DNA of 64,000 nucleotides from Asterias rubens (taxonomy: Eukaryota > Echinodermata > Asteroidea > Forcipulatida > Asteriidae): NCBI RefSeq assembly GCF_902459465.1, contig NC_047062.1, forward strand, positions 30,870,673 to 30,934,672. The letters run 5' to 3'. Positions 56,498-64,000 of the stretch are shown in pieces; within the stretch, counting starts at the first letter, position 1; every line of letters begins with the position of its first letter. A model generated the notes under the pieces. The model saw only the letters and a list, made by a program, of their open reading frames with translations. It had not been told where the DNA came from and did not search any database. The translations under genes and the position numbers were made by a program.

Positions 56498-59322
56498 ATG
56501 GCGACTCGCAGCGTTCTTCGTGCGGCATGCTCTATATTAATTAGAGAAATACCACCTTTTCACTCGACTCTTTTTAATTTTAATATTAATCAAAGTAGTG
56601 GAATATCCAGAGTTTTGTTGTCAAATGTGGCGAAGTTTTCAACATCTTCAACCACACGTTCGAAGTTACGAAGGGAAGGTAACTATCTCCTTGCAACTTC
56701 CATTCTTTTTTTTTGTTACTTGTTAAAAATTAAACTGTGCAGTGTAGCAGTAGAGGGCGCATTTTGTATTTTTGTTTTTTTTACAATTTAAAGTGTGGTA
56801 CTGGTATACAAAATACGATTACAATGAGTGTAATTGTAACTTACAAATAATATTAAAAGAACTAGGTTTTTTAGTCTTGGGGTTGGGTTTGTTATTGATC
56901 AAAACAAGAATATTTTAAATTAAAGACTGGGGATTGTTTGATTTTCCAGTCATCTGTCGATTCAATTCATTTAGCTACATTAGTATAGTAGAACAGTTTA
57001 ACACATTTAATCTTTGAAAAGTGTGAGTCTGATTTTAGTGATTATAATACTAGTTCGCATTGATTGGCCGCCCACATTGATTGCGAAAATGCACAGCCAG
57101 CCGATAATCTACCTTCCATGTCCAGCTGTCTTGGGTGTGGGGAGGAGGAGGTGAGGGTCTGATTGACTTGGAATTTAAGAGGAGGGGACAAAATTTACCA
57201 GCAGATCTGATCATCAAGCATGTCGAGCCTCAAGGGGAGGATCAAGGGCTCTCATTCAATATTTTCACGAACTTCACGTTCTTTCTTATTTTCATTTTGT
57301 TTACAGTGACAGAAACAACTGATGGAAATCTAACTACAGTAAGTGTTAACTAGAGCTGAAAATCTTAACCCCAAGTTACCAATTAGATGGAAAAAATCAA
57401 GGACTTTAAAAGATCAGTCTCTGTGTATGTATATTAAAACTTTTAATAGAGAAAATGTCATTTATTTTATTATAATACCAAAGATCAATGTAACTGCAGT
57501 CAGGTCGAAGACCTTTGTTTGCGATACACAGTCGCGAATGCGCTTTGTTTCTACGATCCCAAGATCTCAAAATGAATGAACATGGTATCAAGGCAAAATA
57601 AATCCAATCAACAATTTGTTGATTGGACAAAACAACCAAACAAACAAACAAATAAACAAACAAACAAACAGAATACTTGTTAACCCCCAATGTCAATCTT
57701 GAAAATCTGGATTTGCTGCTGGTCATAGCTAAGTTATGAATAATCATCATTAAATTTGCATATTTTTTTTGATTTTGCAACAGATTGAAGCCGTGTATAA
57801 GGATCCCCCAAAAAACTTCTATCCAACTGAGGATCCTCATAGGGCGTGTCCAATCTGCAGTAGAAATCTACGTGTCACATACAAGGTAAGGGAATGGACT
57901 GTAGCCAAATAAGTGGTTGAGTTACCCTGTTACTGTTAAACTGATTAAAGTTCTAGTTTACATCTTGAAAGGCTAGGGTCTGCCCCCATCAACCAACTAA
58001 TTCATCGCCGCTGCTCCACCTAGTCCGGTCATGTCGCTCGTCTGGCTAAAAATGCTCTAAGCACCGCCACCAACTCCAGGGGATGCCAAGCACCAGCTCC
58101 TGGCTGGAAGAGATCTAGAGGCCGCCCTCAATCATCCTGAGCCCATCAACTTAGCCAACCTAGCGAAATCGCCAGGAAATCACAGGAGATCGGCACGACG
58201 AACCCTTGCTGTCTCTGCTGTTGATTGATTGATTGATTGACCTTGAAAGATTTTGTTTGATAGATTGATTGATTGATCTTGAAAGTTTTTATTTATTTAA
58301 AACAGTTTGATAGGAGTATTTTGTCCTTATTTTTGATGATAGGATGTTCTCATCTTAAGTCAGTTCATCAGACCAGATGGTGGATTGCTTCCAAGGAGGA
58401 TCACAGGAGTGTGTAAGAAACAGCAGAGGCTTATACAAGAGTGTGTCAAGAGAGCACATTTAGCAGGTACGTAGCTAAGCTGGATTAAAGTTTATAATTC
58501 CATGTACAGCCACAGGCCGGCTTTCACAAACCTAACTTTGTTAGGTAAGGTAGTTCTTTGTTTTGGGGTTGTTGTTTTGTTATGTAGGGTTTTTTTTTTA
58601 GAGGGGAGGGGGAAAGGTGGATTTTTGTCATTTCATTATAGGGGAGGCCCTTTCTACCTTGAACAGATTGACTTCTCATAGATCACAACGTATTTCTTAT
58701 CATTTACCACAGCTTGGGTACCCGATCACAATTTGCTCTTTACATTTACCACAGCCTTGTTACCCGATCACAATTTGCTCTTTACATTTACCACAGCCTT
58801 GTTACCCGATCACAATTTGCTCTTTTCATTTACCACAGCCTTGTTACCCGATCACAATTTGCTCTTTACATTTACCACAGCTTGGGTACCCGATCACAAT
58901 TTGCTCTTTACATTTACCACAGCCTTGTTACCCGATCACAATTTGCTCTTTTCATTTACCACAGCCTTGTTACCCGATCACAATTTGCTCTTTTCATTTA
59001 CCACAGCCTTGGTACCCGATCACAATTTGCTCTTTACATTTACCACAGCCTTGTTACCCGATCACAATTTGCTCTTTACATTTACCACAGCCTTGTTACC
59101 CGATCACAATTTGCTCTTTTCATTTACCACAGCCTTGTTACCCGATCACAATTTGCTCTTTACATTTACCACAGCCTTGGTACGTGATCACAATTTAGCA
59201 ATATTTTGTTTTTTTCATTTAATCCCACAGGCTTGTTACCCGATCACCGTCCTCCAAAGGATGCTGGGAGGATTCCGCCAGGAGTTCACATCAGACCCAA
59301 AATCAAGTTCAATCGCTTCTGA
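56498..59322 (+). CDS. MRPS18A: Mitochondrial ribosomal protein S18A
   Basis: Five exons, 56498-56678, 57307-57338, 57784-57885, 58343-58466 and 59231-59322, join in frame to 176 codons ending TGA. Exon 1 gives an Arg/Ser-rich mitochondrial presequence ([18 protein letters not shown]). Exon 2 is a 32-nt microexon. Exons 3-5 carry the S18 core: [52 protein letters not shown], then [11 protein letters not shown]. This matches the S18A form (CPICRWNL, LLPNHRP in human) rather than S18B or S18C. The protein is a component of the mitochondrial ribosome; S18A is reported in the large subunit despite its name. Only the first CXXC pair and one later Cys are visible. The last intron carries a minisatellite that copies the exon 5 acceptor. 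Confidence 0.95.
58698..59196 (+). repeat. 42-bp minisatellite made of exon 5 splice acceptor copies
   Basis: Twelve tandem units of 42 bp, each with TTTACCACAG followed by CCTTGTTACCCGATCAC or a close variant, then AATTTGCTCTTTACA or TTTTCA. CTTGTTACCCGATCAC is also the start of MRPS18A exon 5 at 59232, and the preceding bases match its acceptor (TTTAATCCCACAG). Because 42 is a multiple of three, all three forward frames are open, which explains the long open frames here; they are not genes. Confidence 0.92.
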
Positions 59323-59393
59323 TCCAAGGAACAATTATTATGTTCTATTTTTGTAAATACTGTACAGCAAATAATTGTGTGTAAAAAAACACA

Positions 59394-59399
59394 ATTAAA
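59394..59399 (+). terminator. Candidate ATTAAA poly(A) signal of MRPS18A
   Basis: ATTAAA lies about 70 bp after the stop. Its position is plausible, but there is no other support. Confidence 0.25.
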
Positions 59400-61324
59400 A
59401 TCACATTTTGAATAGAGAATATCTATCTTGGTTAACAATTGAAAAATAGTGGATGTGGAGACTTAACTTTTGTTGGTAAAGTCTGGACTTTACGGTACAT
59501 ACCTTTACAGTATCTGTGAAGATTTTACCTTATCATAGGTATGTCCTTTCAGTAAGCAAGCAGTTTTGACATGTTTGAACAGCTAATTCTACTTTCTAAA
59601 ACTTCACTAGTCTTTTTCAGCCTCTCTGATTGCATTAGTTTTTGATGGAATAAAAATGGGTTTTTGTCCCACATTTAAAACAGGAAGTTTCTTCGTTGAT
59701 TTCTCTCCATTATATTATAGTTACTAAGTTTGCTTTTCTGAGACTCCTTTGACTTGGTATCGAGTATGTGATTGTGGTACCCGATAGCCAAAACAGTATT
59801 GCCTGAAGTAGCGCCCTCTTGTGACATGAGATTATGGGTTAGCTAGAATTGGTACCAAGTCTTAGATATAGGCATTTTAGTCGTCCCGATAGCCGCTACA
59901 AACAGTGCCTCTTGTGATCAACCTGCATCATTGAGCCTAGATTGGGAGTGAGGGCACGTGATGGCTAATAATGTGGGGGCGTTTTTCGTGGGTGAGATGC
60001 AGAAGAATAATTGCAATCTAGGACTTGAATCGAGTCTATGGGTTAGTGCGCATGATAGCCAATCTTGGGGGAGGGCAATTTCCGCGGCTGATCCAGCGAA
60101 ATAACCACAACCTAGCGCATGAAATCAAGTCTGAAGAATCCATGGCTTTAAAATGCATAAAATAACAAACCTTTGAAAATTTGAGCACATTTGGTCGTCG
60201 AAGTTGCGAGATATTAATGAAAGAAAAAACACCCTTGTCAAACGAAGTTGTGTGCTTTCAGATGCTTGATTTCGAGACCTCAAATTCTAAGTCTGAGATC
60301 TCAAAATCAAATTCGTGGAAAATTACTTCTTTCTCGAAAACAACGTCACCTCAGAGGGAGCCGTTTCTCACAATGTTTTATACTCCCATTACTCGTTACC
60401 ACTTAAGGTTTCATGCTAATAATTATTTTGAGTAATTACCAATAGTGTCCACTGCCTTTAAAACTTGACACACAAGAACATCACTGATAACTTGATACTT
60501 TAAAATGTTAGTTCAACTCTTGTTTATTAACACAAAAACATTTTATATGTACATGTATATAGCCAAGAAAATGTTCTCTATATAACTTTGGATAAGAATG
60601 ACAGTATTGGTTAAAAAAGTCCATTACCTGTTTGTTTAATCAAGAATCTCGCCAAAGGATAATTGTTGATAAAACAACAACAGACTAGTTCATTGAAATA
60701 ATAATGCCATTGAAATGTAAACACGACAGAATTATGGCAAGTAGCTACAAATTACATGTACGTGTACATGCTGCAGACATTATTTGACCATATGATTTAT
60801 TATCTGTTCAACTTGTTTTGTTTTTATGGACGGAATCTTTGAATATCTTTTTTATTAAATTTAATTTTGAAGAGTTAAGTAACTTTGTAATATTAACATA
60901 GAATACAAAAACAATGTAATAAAAGTTCAAAATTAATTTAAAAAAAACCATAAATAACAGTATCTTTTGAGAGGATTGGTTGGCCATAGCCCACCGAAAT
61001 TGAGGAAACCTTTCAACTATACAAATATTGGATTCATGTCAGTGCATTGATGTAGAATATGTAGAAATCTGGACTATTATATTTCAAAAAGCAAGTGAAA
61101 TGGTGATCTAGATTTCACCGAGTGATTATATTCTGAGGCAATGCATAGATAAAATGCATTCAATATTTTTTTTTTAAACTTTCATATAAATCCTTGTCGC
61201 TTGTTTTTTTTAACCACATGAAAGAATAAATAGAGGCGTAAACTCGTCCTCCATCTATTCTAAAAAAATTTCAAAACGTCTTAATACTGTGGATGACTCC
61301 ATGTAGACGCCAGTGTAAAATGAT
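59400..61324. other. Intergenic region between MRPS18A and RSPH9
   Basis: AT-rich. The only recognised item is the family A MITE at about 60145-60463. A word such as GGTACC(A)AGTC recurs near 59750-59865 with GCGCCCTCTTGTGA, perhaps another diverged repeat. No gene seen. Confidence 0.5.
60145..60463 (+). mobile_element. MITE family A, left end missing
   Basis: Begins inside the family at TGCATAAAATAACAAACC and ends CCAATAGTGTCCACTGCC TTTAAA. The central GAGACCTC...GAGATCTC pair is present. Confidence 0.75.
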
Positions 61325-61485
61325 TGGCCTGATACTTCAGGGAGGCAATGGGGGCAATTGCCTCCCTGTTGTCTGGTCATTGCCTTGGTGCCCTCCAACA
61401 GTAGAAGTTTAAAACTTACAATTTCCTCTTTATCAAGGAGAAACTGCCTTGGAGCCCTTGCCCTTTCAAAAACGAACATTAAGTT
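61325..61485. mobile_element. MITE family D copy
   Basis: GGCCTGATACTTCAGGGAGG and GGGGCAATTGCCTCCCTG at the left, CTTGCCCTTTCAAAAACGAA at the right. It lies beyond the 3' end of RSPH9. Confidence 0.6.
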
Positions 61486-61701
61486 CGGGAACGACGGTAT
61501 GAAAAGTCCATTAGTTATCCATATTGGATGGGTGCCTGTACAATATGAAGTTTGAAGCTTTGTCCCACGTATCAAGTGACAAGGATCTGTAACCATTCAT
61601 GTTTCTTAAATGGCACCATATAAACATTTTCAAAAGTTCCCCCTAGAATTTGCTTTCATGGAAGTATTTTAGAGACTGCACAACTCAACAATATTCCTGG
61701 C

Positions 61702-63468
61702 TCACAGTAGGAACGGCAGATCTTTGTTCTTTTCACCAGTCCCGAAGTAGACATAGCCAAACTTCTGCGAGTGAGGGACGTGGTAGAATGAAAGGCCGGG
61801 CCACAGAGTACTCATGATGCAAACAAGACCACTGCCTCTCTCAAACTTCAGACTCCATGAACCTTTAGTGGAAAAGGAATGAATAAGATTAACATCACCG
61901 TCTGAGCAGAAGTTTAAAGAGCTGCTAATAAGCACAAAATGTAGCAAAATAACTGCCCTTAGATGGACCTGCATTTTGCTTACTGCGATGGAACCATCAG
62001 GATCAGCCAGACATTTAATGCAAAATTTCATAATGCTGTTAAGCAGAAACAACTGCTTGAGAAATTTCTTTGTAATTTTAGTGGGGCACCTGTAGAGTGG
62101 TAACCTGTTTTTGTTAATAGCAATACATGAATTTGTATGTGCTTAGCAAGGTTTTGTGCATATTATATACTTTGAAATTGGGACCATGCCACTATGAGAA
62201 ATCATATGACATATGTATAAGTGTCGTGGAACAACCTTCACTGTGACCAAACCATGCTCATGTCACCAACAATCGAAGACTGGCTGCTAAAACACACTCC
62301 TTTTTAAAAGCTGTATGCAAGCTTACACAGGCGCTAATGAGCATTGTTTCTCGCATGGCTATCCTCGAGTGGGATTTGAACCCGCGACCCCCAATATGAA
62401 TGTAAATCCTTTACCTCCTCTTGGGATATCTTCACTGATGGGATCCAGGAAGTCAATGGACTTATCAAGGTCAGCTTTCTCAAGTAGGCTCTTCTCATTC
62501 AGACGTACAGGCTCTCTGAAGTGGAAGTAGTTGTGCAGTTTACCCGATTCTGTCACCGACAATCCTAGGGTTTAAAAAATAATGAAAAAGATCTCAATCC
62601 CTTTCTGATGAACCTTCATAACAAAGACATTATCAACATGGATCAAAACTAGGCTTGGTGCAAGATTTTTCTTTCTCAAAGTACCTAAAAAAGTAATGAT
62701 CGTAAAAACTGCTTTGGTAAGAAGCACTGCAGCTGTTGATAATCTAGAACATTTTGAGAACAGATTCTCTTCAAAGGAATGTGGTTTCAGAGACAGGAAC
62801 TCAAAAACATTTCAATCTGAGAAAATCATCTTTTTGTGTCTCATCTTACAGGCCTGGAATCACATGCAGGCCACATAGGCCAAGGCATCCGTTGCCCTGG
62901 GCCCAATTTCATAGAGCTGCTTAAGCACAAAATTTTGCTTAAGCAAAAAAATCCTTGCTTCGTAAAATCAGATTACCAGCTAAGACTCCACTAAATTGTT
63001 ATGCCAAGTAAACAACAGCTAAATACCAGTCACAAGCAATGTATGTGGCATGAAATTTATGTGTAAAATAAGTGAACTATTTTCGTGCTTAAGCAAATTT
63101 TTTTTGCTTAAGCAGCTCTATGAAATTGGCCCCTGGTCTTGGCACCTTTCTCAATGACTTTAAGAGTTTCCAATGGAAGTGCCCTTTGCAAAATGAAAAT
63201 GGCCTTGCCCTTTCAACATATTCAAAGATGAAATTCCAGGCCTGCTCTAATTCAGCCAATGGGACACAGAACAGCTAGATATATTTGTAGACTCCTGCTT
63301 GTGTGACAACAGATATTGACACATGCGGTTGGGCATACCTTCAAAGCTGCGATTCTTGAGAACAGTTCCATGAGGCGTCTTGACGTATGACCCTCTTGGA
63401 ACAATGGCAACCTCTTCATCGATGTGCGCAATAACTGAAGCGAGACGATCCTCCTCCTTAATCATGAT
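61702..63468 (-). CDS. RSPH9: Radial spoke head protein 9 (last three exons)
   Basis: Minus-strand exons 63468-63339, 62564-62415 and 61862-61702 join in frame and end with TGA after PFLL. The peptide contains IKEEDRLASVI, AIVPRGSYVKTPHG, NRSFEGLSV, YFHFREPVRLN, LLEKADLDKSIDFLDPI, DIPRGGSWSLKFERG, TLWPGLSFYHVP and GYVYFGTGEKNKDLPFLL. This is a near line-by-line match to the C-terminal half of RSPH9, a radial spoke head subunit of motile cilia and flagella that helps transmit signals to dynein arms. The first exon here starts in phase 0 after TTGATGCAG; the N-terminal exons lie beyond 64000. An intron holds nested repeats (62853-63245), and a tRNA-like B box lies close to the 3' side of the middle exon. 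Confidence 0.96.
62853..63245. mobile_element. MITE family D split by a palindromic element
   Basis: The outer words CAGGCCTGGAATCACATGCA and GCCTTGCCCTTTCAA...CAGGCCTG belong to family D. Between about 62899 and 63134 lies a second element with ends CCCAATTTCATAGAGCTGC and GCAGCTCTATGAAATTGGCC. It contains repeated TGCTTAAGCA words next to both ends. Confidence 0.6.
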
Positions 63469-64000
63469 CTGCATCAAGGAAACATGAAAGAAATTAAATG
63501 TCTTAAACATTTACTCTTCTAGAAAGTTGTCGTTTAGATCCCCTGCAAATAGCACACGCCTTGAAATAACCCACAGCACCCACAGCAATTGCCTTGGTGC
63601 TGTGTGCTTTCCTTGTGGTGCCTCGTCACGCAAGGTACAAATTTACACTTTTCTCAAAGAGGTGCCCCTTAATGGGAGACTTTGAGGCGCTAGGTGGCAG
63701 CAGACTTACCAGGTAAATTTCTATTGTTTATGTAGTTCTGAGCATGCGCACATTACCGAGAACAATGGATTTTACCTGGTAAGTCTGCTGACACCAAGCG
63801 TCCTGAAAGTCTCTCATTACCAATGGTACGTATCGGCAACACATGAGTAAAAATATGTTATCATTCAAATGTGAATGGATGCTCTTCATGGAGATTTCCT
63901 GGAACTGGTTGCCTGTAAAACTGCCTCATTGCATCTAGCTCTTAGTATCACAGATGCAATAACTCAGTTAAAGACGATGGCACAATATGTCTTCCACTCT
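63469..64000. other. RSPH9 intron (window end)
   Basis: No further RSPH9 exon was found here. A roughly 60-bp inverted pair is present: GAGACTTTGAGGCGCTAGGTGGCAGCAGACTTACCAGGTAAA at 63677-63718 against TTTACCTGGTAAGTCTGCTG at about 63772-63791 and onward, probably one more small TIR element. Confidence 0.5.

Noticed and set aside
58698-59196. CRISPR-like array appearance
   Set aside because: Units are contiguous near-identical copies with no unique spacers, in a eukaryotic intron. It is a minisatellite.
58617-59356. Three long overlapping open frames of 157-207 codons
   Set aside because: They are by-products of a 42-bp tandem repeat, whose length is a multiple of three, in an MRPS18A intron. 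No independent gene is supported.
62360-62395. Possible tRNA gene on the minus strand (GGGTTCAAATCCC)
   Set aside because: Only a B-box-like half is present and no paired acceptor stem or A box is found. Better explained as a SINE fragment beside an RSPH9 exon.

Overview
This window is nuclear DNA from an animal. Genes are split by GT-AG introns, the DNA is AT-rich and full of small inverted-repeat transposons and tRNA-derived SINEs, and the recognisable genes are metazoan: rhodopsin-class GPCRs, COA8, DASH cryptochrome, mitochondrial ribosomal protein S18A and radial spoke protein RSPH9. A DASH cryptochrome together with a tandem family of divergent class A GPCRs suggests a marine invertebrate deuterostome. 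An echinoderm, probably a sea star, is my inference; no species marker was found.

Layout. 1-5075: gene-free repeat mosaic (fold-back repeats, MITEs, a LINE 3' relic, a SINE). 5076-36216: eight tandem two-exon class A GPCR genes, all on the plus strand (called GPCR-1 to GPCR-8 here). Exon A (about 710 bp) encodes the N terminus to TM5. Exon B (about 365 bp) encodes TM6, TM7 and the tail. Genes occur as pairs of an A-type and a B-type, about 3.0 kb apart. The pair plus a 4.3-4.9 kb spacer is repeated almost identically with a period of about 9.6-10 kb, ending abruptly near 40475. GPCR-1 (nonsense codon) and GPCR-8 (14-bp frameshifting duplication) look broken. GPCR-6 has lost the conserved TM6 proline, GPCR-4 lacks one TM3 residue, and GPCR-2 and GPCR-3 are A/B mosaics.

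40476-64000: single-copy housekeeping genes. COA8 (plus, 5' exon unresolved) is followed by a complete 13-exon DASH cryptochrome (minus, 515 codons when the exons are joined). MRPS18A (plus, 5 exons, 176 codons) starts 191 bp away head-to-head. The last three exons of RSPH9 (minus) lie at the right end, and its 5' exons lie beyond the window.

The GPCRs probably form a chemosensory or peptide-receptor cluster still evolving by unequal crossover; this is inference. Most shared upstream regions carry a perfect TGACGTCA element about 230 bp before the ATG. The most unusual local structure is a 12-copy, 42-bp minisatellite in the last MRPS18A intron. Each copy duplicates the exon 5 splice acceptor and the first codons of that exon, giving a row of decoy 3' splice sites.
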